A stretch of 64,000 bases of DNA from Microbacterium lemovicicum (lineage in GTDB: Bacteria; Actinomycetota; Actinomycetes; Actinomycetales; Microbacteriaceae), in the NCBI RefSeq assembly GCF_003991875.1, contig NZ_CP031423.1, positions 2,480,001 through 2,544,000 on the forward strand, given 5' to 3'. This document shows positions 43,720-51,552 of this stretch, piece after piece (positions within the stretch are counted from its first letter, which is position 1; every line of letters begins with the position of its first letter). The notes under the pieces were generated by a model. The model made no database searches, was not told where the DNA came from, and was given only the letters and a program-made list of their open reading frames with translations. A program made the position numbers and the translations under genes.

Positions 43720-44943
43720 CTACGCCGGTGGGGGGCTCCGGAGGAGCAGGGCGGCGAGCACCGCGGCCAGGACGACGAGCGCGGCAACCGCCGAGACGAC
43801 GGCGGGCCAGCCGCCGCCGACGACCAGGAGTCCCAGCATCCACCCGAAGAGGCTCGATCCGCCGTAGTAGCCGAGGTAGTACAGCGACGACGCCTGGGCC
43901 CGGGCATCCGCCGGGCTGTCGACGGGCGCCCAGCCGGAGGCGACGGCGTGGGCGGCGAAGAAGCCGGCCGTGAAGACGAGCAGGCCGGCGAGCACCACGA
44001 GGAGCGACGGGACGAGGGTGAGCAGGGCGCCGAGTGCCATCACGCCGGCCGACACCAGCAGCACCGGCAGGCGACCGTGACGGGCGGCGAGTCCTCCGGC
44101 GATCGGCGAGGTGACGGTGCCGGCCAGGTAGGCCGTGAAGAGCAGGCTGACCGCCCACGTCGGCAGCGAGAAGGGCGCCGCGGTCAGGTGGAAGCCGAGG
44201 TAGTTGTAGAGCGCGACGAACGCGCCCATGAGGAGGAAGCCCTGCGCGTACAGCGCGAGCTGACGCGGCGAGCGCAGGTTGGCGGCGAGCCGGCGGCCGA
44301 GGGGGCGCGGCACGTCGGGCGTCTCCGTGCGTCTCCGCTGCGGCACGAACCCCTCAGCGCGCGGGACGAGCACGAGGAACAGCACGGCGGAGGCCGCGCA
44401 CACGACGGCGACCACGAGCACGCCGACGTGCCAGCCGCCGAGGTCGCCGAGCGGACCGGCGATGATGCGGCCGGAGAGCCCGCCGATCGTGGTGCCGGCG
44501 ATGTAGCTGCCGGCCGCCGCGGCGGTGTGGCGCGCGTCCACCTCCTCGCTGAGGTAGGCCAGCGCGATCGCCGGGACGGCGCCGAGCCCGACCCCCTCGA
44601 GGAGCCGCAGGACGAGGAGCGTGGTGAGGTCCGCGCTCAGGGGCGCCAGCAGGCCGAACGCCGTGGCCACCACGATGCCGACGGTCATCGCCGGCACCCG
44701 CCCGATGCGGTCGGCCACCACCGACCACGGCAGCACGGTCGCGGCGAGGGCCAGCGTCGTCGCCGACACGGCGAGCGCCGCGGTCGAGGGGACGACCTGG
44801 AATTCCACGGCGATCTGCGGGAGCACCGCCTGCGGGGAGTACAGCTGGGCGAAGGTGGCGACGCCGGCGAAGAAGAGCCCGGCCAGCAGCCTGCCGTAGG
44901 CGCGGTCTCCGGGCAGATGGCCGGTGAACGCTCCTGTGGACAT
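43720..44943 (-). CDS. MFS exporter, YnfM-like
   Basis: 407 residues with twelve predicted helices in two bundles. Between helices 2 and 3 lies DRIGRVPAMTVG, the MFS motif A, and a matching phrase LAARHGRLPVLLVSAG follows helix 8. It resembles the arabinose efflux/YnfM subgroup, often drug or sugar exporters. The ATG at 44943 has TAGCCT at 44951-44956, 7 nt upstream, so a leaderless message is likely. It follows a MerR gene on the same strand by 10 nt; MerR-controlled export is plausible but may not be its only role. Confidence 0.9.
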   Translation of the reverse strand: MSTGAFTGHLPGDRAYGRLLAGLFFAGVATFAQLYSPQAVLPQIAVEFQVVPSTAALAVSATTLALAATVLPWSVVADRIGRVPAMTVGIVVATAFGLLAPLSADLTTLLVLRLLEGVGLGAVPAIALAYLSEEVDARHTAAAAGSYIAGTTIGGLSGRIIAGPLGDLGGWHVGVLVVAVVCAASAVLFLVLVPRAEGFVPQRRRTETPDVPRPLGRRLAANLRSPRQLALYAQGFLLMGAFVALYNYLGFHLTAAPFSLPTWAVSLLFTAYLAGTVTSPIAGGLAARHGRLPVLLVSAGVMALGALLTLVPSLLVVLAGLLVFTAGFFAAHAVASGWAPVDSPADARAQASSLYYLGYYGGSSLFGWMLGLLVVGGGWPAVVSAVAALVVLAAVLAALLLRSPPPA

Positions 44944-44950
44944 CGGCTCC

Positions 44951-44956
44951 AGGCTA
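44951..44956 (-). promoter_or_regulatory. -10 box of MFS gene, leaderless
   Basis: TAGCCT ends 7 nt before the ATG at 44943 and overlaps the end of the MerR gene. Confidence 0.45.
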
Positions 44957-45568
44957 CCCCCGCGCCTCGCCGAACCGCTCCGCCGAGGCGACCTGCTCCG
45001 CCACGCGGCGCAGGGCCAGGAGCAGCGGCTCGACCATCACCGAGCCGAGCACGACGTAGCGCACGGCCGACTCGACCGAGTCGGTCGGGACGCCCGCGAT
45101 CTCGGCGCGGGCGATGTCGCGCATCGAGGACAGGTACACGGGCATCACGTGCTCGGGGACCGTGAAGCCGACGGCCGTCAGCGCGTCCAGGGCCGCGGCG
45201 ACGGCGTGCAGCACGGTCTCGTCGCAGAGCCCCGGCCGCCATCCGAGCTGGGCGACGAGCTCCTGGGCAGCGGTGAGGTCGCGCTCCCCCGTGACCACCG
45301 GGGTCACGGCCGCGTGGGCCGCGCCGAGCAGCTCGTGCGGGTCGGCGGGCGGCTCGTCGAGCGCGGCGACGACCTTGCGGGTCTCGGCGACGCTCACGCC
45401 GGAGCCGATCAGGGCGCGCACGACGCGCAGACGCTGCGCGTGGCGCTCGTCGTAGACCGCCTGGGTGGCCGCAGTCCGCTCGGCCTCGGGCAGCAGGCCT
45501 TCGCGCAGGTAGTACTTGATGGTCGGGACGCGCACGCCTGTCGCCGACGCCAATTCCGAGATCCTCAT
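44954..45568 (-). CDS. MerR-family regulator
   Basis: 204 residues from the ATG at 45568, with AGAGG 5 nt upstream; a GTG at 45574 is possible but less likely. The N-terminal winged helix is typical: MRISELASATGVRVPTIKYYLREGLLP, then RLRVVRALIGSGVSV. The C-terminal effector domain of about 130 residues has no cysteine cluster, so it is not a classic metal sensor. It probably binds the palindromes at 45586-45623, which overlie its own TACTAT box and the divergent promoter of the DUF4188 gene. Confidence 0.93.
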   Translation of the reverse strand: MRISELASATGVRVPTIKYYLREGLLPEAERTAATQAVYDERHAQRLRVVRALIGSGVSVAETRKVVAALDEPPADPHELLGAAHAAVTPVVTGERDLTAAQELVAQLGWRPGLCDETVLHAVAAALDALTAVGFTVPEHVMPVYLSSMRDIARAEIAGVPTDSVESAVRYVVLGSVMVEPLLLALRRVAEQVASAERFGEARG

Positions 45569-45577
45569 CGTCACCTC

Positions 45578-45606
45578 TTGACATCGATAGTAGCGCTATC
45601 CAATAT
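45578..45606 (+). promoter_or_regulatory. Promoter of the DUF4188 gene
   Basis: Perfect -35 TTGACA at 45578-45583, 17-nt spacer, -10 CAATAT at 45601-45606. The spacer holds the first operator palindrome. Confidence 0.55.
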
Positions 45607-45623
45607 GGATAGCGGCGCTATCC
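45586..45623. promoter_or_regulatory. MerR operator pair
   Basis: GATAG...CTATC at 45586-45600 and a perfect 8+1+8 palindrome GGATAGCG/CGCTATCC at 45607-45623. Both share the GATAGCG half-site and lie between the divergent genes. Confidence 0.65.
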
Positions 45624-45666
45624 AGCGTCATGGCGTGCCGTCCGCGGCCCGACGAGAGGTGACACC

Positions 45667-46158
45667 ATGGCCCGCATCATCCCTGGACGCATGACCCATC
45701 GACACGAGGGCGAGTTGGTGGTGTTCCACATCGGCATGCAGATCAACCGCTGGTGGCGGCCCGATCTCTGGCTGCCGGTCTCGATGGCGATGCCCCGGAT
45801 GCTGCGCGAGCTCTCCATGGACCCCGATTCGGGTCTCCTCGGCTTCCACCTGCTGGTGGGCGCCGGCGGTCCCTACGTCGTGCAGTACTGGTCGTCGATG
45901 GAAAAGCTCTACGCGTACGCGAGCAACCCGGCGCAGGAGCACCGCCCGGCCTGGACGCGGTTCAACCGCATGGCCCGGAAAGCCCCCGAGGCCGTCGGGG
46001 TCTGGCACGAGACCTTCCTGGTGGAGCGCGCGGAGAGCATGTACGTCAGCACCAGGGCCATGGGCCTGCCGAAGGCGACCGAGCTCATCCCCGTCGCCTC
46101 GCGGCACGATCGCGCGAGCGCCCGCATGGCCGACGGCGCCACCGCGGCGGCCCGCTGA
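45667..46158 (+). CDS. DUF4188-domain protein (monooxygenase-like fold)
   Basis: 163 residues. The ATG follows AGAGGTG. DUF4188 proteins have a dimeric alpha/beta-barrel-like pattern; here VVFHIGMQINRWWRPDLWLPV near 18-38, GLLGFHLLVGAGGPYVVQYWSS near 57-78 and VGVWHETFLV near 115. Function is unknown; fluorinated or hydrophobic small molecules have been suggested for relatives only by annotation. It is divergent from a MerR gene with a clear operator between, so it is probably induced by an unknown ligand. Confidence 0.85.
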   Translation: MARIIPGRMTHRHEGELVVFHIGMQINRWWRPDLWLPVSMAMPRMLRELSMDPDSGLLGFHLLVGAGGPYVVQYWSSMEKLYAYASNPAQEHRPAWTRFNRMARKAPEAVGVWHETFLVERAESMYVSTRAMGLPKATELIPVASRHDRASARMADGATAAAR

Positions 46159-46175
46159 CACCGTGATCCCGTGAC

Positions 46176-47564
46176 TCAGAAGGCGGAGATCCCGGCTTCG
46201 ACGTCGCGCGCCGCCGTCAGCGCCAGCGCGTCCGCGTGCAGCGGAGCGATGAGCTGCACGCCCACCGGCAGTCGGTCGCGGTCGGTGCCCGCGGGCACGG
46301 TGACGGCGGGCAGGCCCAGGAAGTTGACGGCGACGACGAGTCGCAGCATCCGCCACGCCGTCGTCGTGGCGTCCGGTCCGCCGAGGTCGAAGTCGACCGC
46401 GGGCAGTCGCTCGGTGGCCACCGGCCCGAGGATGACGGGGTGCTCGCGCTGGAACCGGCGCCAGTCGGCGGCGATGACGGCGCGCCGCGCCCAGGCCTGC
46501 GCGTAGTCGGCCGCCGACTCATAGGGCACGGCGGCCGCAGTGCCGTCGCGGAGGAAGGCGGTCGCCGACCGCCCCAGCGGCACGGGCAGCCGGTCGGGGG
46601 CGAGCGAGATCGCCATGTCGGTGCAGGCGAGGCGCCGCCACAGCAGCGCGGCCTCCTCGAGGTGCGGCGGATCGACGTGCTCCACCGCCCAGCCGGCGGC
46701 CGCGAGCGCGGCGGCCGCGGCGTCGACACCGGCGGCGATGTCGTCGTCGACGCCGCCCCCTGGCGGGGTGCGGGTCACCGCGACCCGGCGCGGCAGTTCG
46801 GCGCCCGGACGGACGTCGAGCGAGACGGGGTCCTCGGTGTCGACCCCCTCCAGCACGCCGAGTGCGAGAGCGAGATCGTCGACGGTCCGGGCGAGCGGCC
46901 CGTTCACGGAGAACTGCTGCAGCGTGGGCATGACCGGGTCGACCCGGACGGCCGCGCGGGGAACGCGGCCGAACGAGGGCCGCAGCCCGCAGATGCCGAG
47001 CGCGGAGGCCGGCAGCCGGACCGACCCGCCGAAGTCGTTGCCGAGACCGATCGCCGACATGCCGGTGGCCACCGCGACGGCGTCTCCCCCACTCGAGCCG
47101 TACACGGTACGGGTGGCGTCCAGGGGGTGGAGCGTGCGGCCGTACAGGTCGTTGTCGGTGTCCCACCGCATGCCGAAGTCGGGCATGTTGCCCCGGCCGA
47201 TCGGCACGCCGCCCGCATCGCGCACGCGACGGACGACGGTGGCGTCCTCGGCCGGGACCGCATAGACGCCACCGCGCCATCCCTGCGTCGTGGCCGACCA
47301 GGTGATGTCGATGTTCTCCTTGACGCTGATCGGCACGCCGGCGAGCGGGCCGGGGTCGCGCCCGGCCGCGACGAGCGCGTCGACCTCGTCCGCCGCCCGT
47401 CGCGCCCGATCGGCGTAGACGACCGGCAGCGCGTTCAGCACCGGGTTGCGCTCGGCGATGCGCGCTAAGTGCGCATCGACGACCTCGGCGGCGGTGAGGC
47501 GCCCTGCCCTCACGTCCGCGGCCAGCCGGGCCGCCGGCATCCGTGTCGCATCCGACTCATCCAC
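46176..47564 (-). CDS. Amidase signature-family hydrolase
   Basis: 462 residues. It hydrolyses a carboxamide; the Ser-cisSer-Lys triad is visible as Lys in VPISVKENID, Ser in YGSSGGDAVAV and the nucleophile Ser in GNDFGGSVRLPASA. That places it with the general amidases rather than GatA, since no gatB or gatC lies nearby. The N-terminal RLAADVRAGRLTAAEVVDAHLARIAERNP is the usual helical lead. It is convergent with the DUF4188 gene and upstream of nothing obvious. Substrate unknown. Confidence 0.92.
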   Translation of the reverse strand: MDESDATRMPAARLAADVRAGRLTAAEVVDAHLARIAERNPVLNALPVVYADRARRAADEVDALVAAGRDPGPLAGVPISVKENIDITWSATTQGWRGGVYAVPAEDATVVRRVRDAGGVPIGRGNMPDFGMRWDTDNDLYGRTLHPLDATRTVYGSSGGDAVAVATGMSAIGLGNDFGGSVRLPASALGICGLRPSFGRVPRAAVRVDPVMPTLQQFSVNGPLARTVDDLALALGVLEGVDTEDPVSLDVRPGAELPRRVAVTRTPPGGGVDDDIAAGVDAAAAALAAAGWAVEHVDPPHLEEAALLWRRLACTDMAISLAPDRLPVPLGRSATAFLRDGTAAAVPYESAADYAQAWARRAVIAADWRRFQREHPVILGPVATERLPAVDFDLGGPDATTTAWRMLRLVVAVNFLGLPAVTVPAGTDRDRLPVGVQLIAPLHADALALTAARDVEAGISAF

Positions 47565-47594
47565 GCGGCGGTCTCCGTCCCGACCGCATCACGG

Positions 47595-47813
47595 TCACTT
47601 GTCGGCGAGCTTGCGCAGCGCGCTCCTCTTGTGAGCGGCCTCCGCGCCGGTCTTCTCCGACGTCACCATGTACATCGGCTCGTCCTTCGATGCGGTGAAG
47701 TGCTGGTCGGCGAACTCGAAGTCCGACGTGCGGATCCGGGTCACCTCGCCCTGCGTGCGTCCCTGCGACGTGCCCCAGCTGACGCGGTCGCCCTTCTTCA
47801 GTTCCTCGGCCAT
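47595..47813 (-). CDS. DUF2945 / hypervirulence-type tudor-like protein
   Basis: 72 residues from the ATG at 47813, preceded by AAAAGGAGG. The sequence ELKKGDRVSWGTSQGRTQGEV followed by DEPMYMVTSEKTG and HKRSALRK matches the small beta-barrel DUF2945 family. Function is unknown; relatives are found beside stress genes, and this one is divergent from dps. Confidence 0.88.
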   Translation of the reverse strand: MAEELKKGDRVSWGTSQGRTQGEVTRIRTSDFEFADQHFTASKDEPMYMVTSEKTGAEAAHKRSALRKLADK

Positions 47814-47914
47814 GATGCCTCCTTTTCCCCGAAAGTACGTCCGCGCTCCCGGCACCGACGCGGGCTTGCCTCCACCGGCGTGCACGCGCTAGGTCGCGCT
47901 TCCCGGGGCGCGGA

Positions 47915-47927
47915 GCCTTGTCAAGGC
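47915..47927. promoter_or_regulatory. Palindrome between DUF2945 and dps
   Basis: GCCTTG-T-CAAGGC, 6-bp arms around a single base. On the minus strand it includes TTGACA. It may be a shared regulator site for two divergent genes. Confidence 0.35.
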
Positions 47928-47986
47928 CCCGGTCGCCGACGGGGGCCGCGGGTACCGTCGGGACCACACGACAGGAAGGACGGACA

Positions 47987-48565
47987 GTGGCCACCACGAC
48001 TGCAACCGCCAAGAAGAGCACCGCCCCCGCGGCACCGCGCAACAAGCGCCGGCCGGCCCGAGGAGGAGTGGGCGCCGAGCTCACGAAGGAGCAGAACGCC
48101 GAGCAGGGCTTCCAGGCCTCGGAGTCTCTGAGCGCGAACCTCCAGCGCGTGCTCGTCGACCTCATCGAGCTGTCGCTGCAGGGCAAGCAGGCGCACTGGA
48201 ACGTCGTCGGCACCAACTTCCGCGACACCCACCTGCAGCTCGACGAGATCATCGAAGCCGCCCGCGAGTTCGCCGACACGGTCGCCGAGCGCATGCGCGC
48301 GCTGCACGCACTGCCCGACGGCCGCAGCGACGTCGTCGCCGAGACGACCACGCTGCCCGAGATCCCGCAGGGCGAGATCGCGACGAGCGAGGTCGTCGAC
48401 CTGATGACCGAGCGGCTCGACGACGTCGCCACGACCTGCCGCGACGTGCATGACGACGTCGACGAGGAGGACCCCACCAGCGCCGACATCCTCCACACGA
48501 TCCTGGAGCGTGTCGAGCAGCTGTCGTGGATGGTGAGTGCGGAGAACCGGACCCCCCGCCGGTAA
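47987..48565 (+). CDS. dps: Dps-family ferritin-like protein
   Basis: 192 residues from the GTG at 47987 with GGAAGGACGG upstream. A disordered basic N-terminus (AKKSTAPAAPRNKRRPARGG) would contact DNA. The four-helix core carries the dinuclear site: KQAHWNVVG, RDTHLQLDEIIE and the conserved Asp/Glu. Dps forms a dodecamer that stores iron and protects DNA in stationary phase. TACCGT at 47952-47957 is a possible -10. A strong terminator follows. Confidence 0.95.
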   Translation: MATTTATAKKSTAPAAPRNKRRPARGGVGAELTKEQNAEQGFQASESLSANLQRVLVDLIELSLQGKQAHWNVVGTNFRDTHLQLDEIIEAAREFADTVAERMRALHALPDGRSDVVAETTTLPEIPQGEIATSEVVDLMTERLDDVATTCRDVHDDVDEEDPTSADILHTILERVEQLSWMVSAENRTPRR

Positions 48566-48575
48566 TCCGCTCGTC

Positions 48576-48609
48576 GACGCCCGCCTGCTCCCCCCGGCAG
48601 GCGGGCGTC
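48576..48609 (+). terminator. Terminator after dps
   Basis: GACGCCCGCCTG and CAGGCGGGCGTC form a perfect 12-bp stem with a C-rich 10-nt loop, 10 nt past the dps stop. Confidence 0.75.
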
Positions 48610-48646
48610 GTCATGTCCGGGAGGCGCCGCGCACCGCCGGAAGGCG

Positions 48647-48652
48647 TAGCGT
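48647..48652 (+). promoter_or_regulatory. -10 box, leaderless
   Basis: TAGCGT ends 6 nt before GTG 48659. Confidence 0.5.
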
Positions 48653-48658
48653 GTCAGC

Positions 48659-49057
48659 GTGAGCGCCTGGGACGACAAGATCATCGAAGAATTCCGCGAG
48701 AACGGCGGCGAGGTGGGCCAGTTCGGCCGTTCGCTCGTGCTGATGCACCACAGAGGCGCGAAGAGCGGCACCGAGAGGGTGACGCCCGTGATGGCGATCC
48801 CCGACGGAGACGGCTGGCTGGTCGCCGCGTCCAAGGCCGGCGCGCCCGACAACCCGGCCTGGTTCCACAATCTGGTCGCGCACCCCGACATCGACCTCGA
48901 GACACCCGACGGCACCGTCGCGGTGCGCGCCGAGGTGCTGGCCGGAGACGAGCGCGACCGCGGGTGGGCCCGCTTCACCGACGCGAGCGAGGGCTTCCGC
49001 GAATACGAGAAGCGCACCTCGCGGACGATCCCGGTGGTGCGCTTCTCCCGACGCTGA
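48659..49057 (+). CDS. Deazaflavin-dependent nitroreductase family protein
   Basis: 132 residues. The Ddn-like split barrel is seen as VLMHHRGAKSGTERVTPVMAIPDGDGWLV and GAPDNPAWFHNLVAHPD near 27-79. Characterised members use F420H2 to reduce quinones or nitro-compounds; whether this organism makes F420 cannot be seen here. The GTG start is supported by TAGCGT 6 nt upstream. It is convergent with gnd. Confidence 0.9.
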   Translation: MSAWDDKIIEEFRENGGEVGQFGRSLVLMHHRGAKSGTERVTPVMAIPDGDGWLVAASKAGAPDNPAWFHNLVAHPDIDLETPDGTVAVRAEVLAGDERDRGWARFTDASEGFREYEKRTSRTIPVVRFSRR

Positions 49058-49098
49058 CGCGACGACGTGGCGTGTCGCCCGCCGTCAGCGCACGGCGC

Positions 49099-50157
49099 TC
49101 AGGGCTGCGACTCGGCCTTGCGGCCGCCCGCCTCCAGCACGTCGCCCGACGGCAGCTCCTGGTGGCCGCCGAACTGCAGGCGCATCGCCGAGAGCAGCTG
49201 GTTGGCGTAGTGGTCTTCGCCGCGGGACGCGAAGCGCTCGAAGAGGGATGCCGCGAGCACCGGCACCGGAACGCCCACGTCGACGGCGGCCTTGACGGTC
49301 CAGCGACCCTCGCCCGAGTCCGACACGCGTCCGGCCAGCCCGTCGAGGGTGGGGTTCTGCGCCAGCGCGGCGGCCGTGAGATCGAGGAGCCACGAGGAGA
49401 TGACCGACCCTCGGCGCCACAGCTCGGACACGGCGGGCGTGTCGATCGTGAACTGATAGAACTCCGGCTCCTCCAGCGGGGCGACCTCGGCGGAGTGCTC
49501 GGCCTCGCGCACGCCGGCGTCGGCGTTCTCGAGGATGTTGAGGCCCTCGGCGAGCGACGCCATGATGCCGTACTCGATGCCGTTGTGCACCATCTTCACG
49601 AAGTGCCCCGCGCCCGACGGTCCGCAGTGCAGGTAGCCGCGCTCCTCGGGGGTCAGGTCGCCCGTGCGCCCCGGCGTGCGCGGGATCTCGCCCGGGCCCG
49701 GTGCGATCGTGCGCAGCAGGGGCTCGATGCGGGTGAACGCCTCGTCGGGGCCGCCCACCATGAGGCAGTAGCCGCGCTCGAGTCCGAAGACGCCGCCCGA
49801 AGTGCCCACGTCGACGTAATGGATTCCCGACTCCGTGAGCTTCGCCGCCCGGCGCACGTCGTCGCGGTAGTTCGAGTTGCCGCCGTCGATGATGATGTCG
49901 CCGGGCTCGAGCACGGCGGCGACCTGGTCGACGACCTTGCCGGTGATGCCCGCCGGGATCATCAGCCACACGGCGCGGGGCGCCTGGAGCTTCGAGACGA
50001 AGTCCGCGATGTCGTGGATGCCGGTGGCACCCTCCTTGGCGAGCGTGTCGACCGCTTCGGCGCTGACGTCGTAGACGACGCACTCGTGGCCGTCCGCCAT
50101 GAGGCGCCGCACGATGTTGCCGCCCATCCTGCCGAGTCCGATCATTCCCAGCTGCAT
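49099..50157 (-). CDS. gnd: 6-phosphogluconate dehydrogenase, short type
   Basis: 352 residues from the ATG at 50157, with GAAGGAG upstream. The start encoding MQLGMIGLGRMGGNIV is the usual one. It oxidatively decarboxylates 6-phosphogluconate to ribulose 5-phosphate. The NAD(P) motif GLGRMG is at 7-12; IIDGGNSNYRDD, the GTSGGVFGLERGYCLMVGG and the catalytic Lys in FVKMVHNGIEYG follow. The short decarboxylating form (GntZ/YqeC type) lacks the long C-terminal tail. TAGACT at 50225-50230 is a likely -10 with a leader of about 60 nt. Confidence 0.94.
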   Translation of the reverse strand: MQLGMIGLGRMGGNIVRRLMADGHECVVYDVSAEAVDTLAKEGATGIHDIADFVSKLQAPRAVWLMIPAGITGKVVDQVAAVLEPGDIIIDGGNSNYRDDVRRAAKLTESGIHYVDVGTSGGVFGLERGYCLMVGGPDEAFTRIEPLLRTIAPGPGEIPRTPGRTGDLTPEERGYLHCGPSGAGHFVKMVHNGIEYGIMASLAEGLNILENADAGVREAEHSAEVAPLEEPEFYQFTIDTPAVSELWRRGSVISSWLLDLTAAALAQNPTLDGLAGRVSDSGEGRWTVKAAVDVGVPVPVLAASLFERFASRGEDHYANQLLSAMRLQFGGHQELPSGDVLEAGGRKAESQP

Positions 50158-50262
50158 GGCCGCTCCTTCTGTCGTCGATGCCGCGGCCGGCTCCCCGTGG
50201 GAGCGGCCTCGGCGATGCATCCGAAGTCTAGGCCTCGGTCGTGTCCGGCTTCCGCGAGCCGG

Positions 50263-50595
50263 TCACTTCTGCGGGTCGTGGCCCCAGTTCATCAGCGAGT
50301 AGCGCCAGGGCGTGTCGGCGACCTCACCGGACGGCTTCTGCGCAAGGTGGCGCTTCACGTACCCGACGACCTTGCGCATGTGGGCGAGGTCCGCATCCGT
50401 CAGGTCGTCCTTCTTCGTGCGGAGGATCTCGATGATGTGCCGGCCCGACGCGTGACCCGTCGACTCCCCGCCGCCGGACTTGTCGCCGACCTCGCGGGAC
50501 TCGTCGGTGTCCAGCCACGTCTCCAGTTCGGAGGCGGTCATGTTCACCGCCTCGTCGAATTCCTTCCGGGTCTTCTTCGGGTCGTCGTCGCTCAT
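50263..50595 (-). CDS. DUF3140 protein
   Basis: 110 residues. The sequence EFDEAVNMTASELETWLDTDESREVG followed by SGRHIIEILRTKKDDLTDADLAHMRKVVGYVKRHLAQ and TPWRYSLMNWGHDP matches DUF3140, a family common in actinobacteria and Proteobacteria, often next to DUF2945 genes. Function unknown; DNA-binding or stress roles are guesses. The TCCGGGGTTGACA element 34 nt upstream is shared with the 84-residue gene at 32370. Confidence 0.88.
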   Translation of the reverse strand: MSDDDPKKTRKEFDEAVNMTASELETWLDTDESREVGDKSGGGESTGHASGRHIIEILRTKKDDLTDADLAHMRKVVGYVKRHLAQKPSGEVADTPWRYSLMNWGHDPQK

Positions 50596-50628
50596 GACGC
50601 CAGTGTCCGCGATCCCGCCGCACCCTCA

Positions 50629-50641
50629 TCCGGGGTTGACA
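50629..50641 (-). promoter_or_regulatory. Shared upstream element, copy 2
   Basis: TCCGGGGTTGACA, identical over 13 nt to 32415-32427, 34 nt before the DUF3140 start. Confidence 0.4.
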
Positions 50642-50660
50642 CCGCGCGGCGCGCGCAGGC

Positions 50661-51317
50661 TCACAGGCCGAGCCGGTCGAGCGCGGCATCCATCCGCTCG
50701 GTCATCGCGTCGTATCCGGCATCGTTCGGATGGAGGCCGTCTGCCGCCATCTCCCCCGGCCGTCCCTGGATCCACGACGAGGCTCCGGGGATGTAGTCCG
50801 CATCGATGGATGCCGCGCCCTCTTCGACCCAGCCGATGACGGCCTCCAGGCCCGGCCGTCGATCGGCGGTGTACCAGAAGGGCTCCACGACGATGAAACG
50901 CGCGTCGGGCAGGGCGTCGTGGAGTCGGGTCAGGTCCTCGCCGATCTGCGCGTGGATCTCGTCGGCCGCGGCGTCGTAGCTGAACACGTCGTTGAGCCCC
51001 ATCGTGACGAAGACGATGTCGGGATCGACGGCGATGATCTCGCCGGGAAGGTCGCGGCGAGCCGTCCGGTGAGTGACGAAACCGAGGCCGTTGACGCTGG
51101 GGTTGTACTCCTGCCAGCCCCGTTCGTCGCAGATGCGGGTCGACCAGCGCTTCGACGGATCGGATGCGCCCGTGCCGAGCGTGTAGGAGTCGCCGTAGAA
51201 CGCGACGACCGGGCCGTCGGAGGCCGGTGAGAAGGACGGCGCGGATGCTGCGGGCACCGCGCACCCGGTGAGCGCGGCAACCGCCGCGAGCACCACGACC
51301 ATGGCCCACTTTCGCAT
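50661..51317 (-). CDS. SGNH/GDSL hydrolase lipoprotein
   Basis: 218 residues from the ATG at 51317 with GAAGGAGG upstream. A lipobox LTGC places lipidated Cys19 at the membrane outer face. The SGNH blocks are visible: GDS with Ser44 in FYGDSYTLG, Gly in the NGLGF region, Asn in MGLNDVF and the Asp-His pair in DGLHPND. It would deacylate or de-esterify an extracellular lipid or carbohydrate; substrate unknown. It is divergent from the GH2 gene, with a palindromic element between. Confidence 0.92.
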   Translation of the reverse strand: MRKWAMVVVLAAVAALTGCAVPAASAPSFSPASDGPVVAFYGDSYTLGTGASDPSKRWSTRICDERGWQEYNPSVNGLGFVTHRTARRDLPGEIIAVDPDIVFVTMGLNDVFSYDAAADEIHAQIGEDLTRLHDALPDARFIVVEPFWYTADRRPGLEAVIGWVEEGAASIDADYIPGASSWIQGRPGEMAADGLHPNDAGYDAMTERMDAALDRLGL

Positions 51318-51430
51318 GCGCGCCTCCTTCCCTCCTCTTCGTCGTCGAGGAGCGATCAGGTTGGAGCTGTCGATGCCGCGTGCCTCCGACGGCTCGCACC
51401 GGTGGACTGAGATCTCCCATGTACGTCGCT

Positions 51431-51485
51431 CACCTGACGCCTCATGCGCCTTCGATGCGGACGTCGCGCCCTTTCGCGTCAGGTG
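51431..51485. repeat. Palindromic element, upstream copy
   Basis: CACCTGACGC and GCGTCAGGTG bracket a 35-bp interior. The same 10-bp termini recur in the array at 53396-54023, but the interior differs. Confidence 0.7.
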
Positions 51486-51552
51486 GGCCGGCGGACGGAT
51501 GCCGGGCGGCGCGGAAACCGCGGGCACAGGGGGCTGGTGCATGCTGGTGGCC

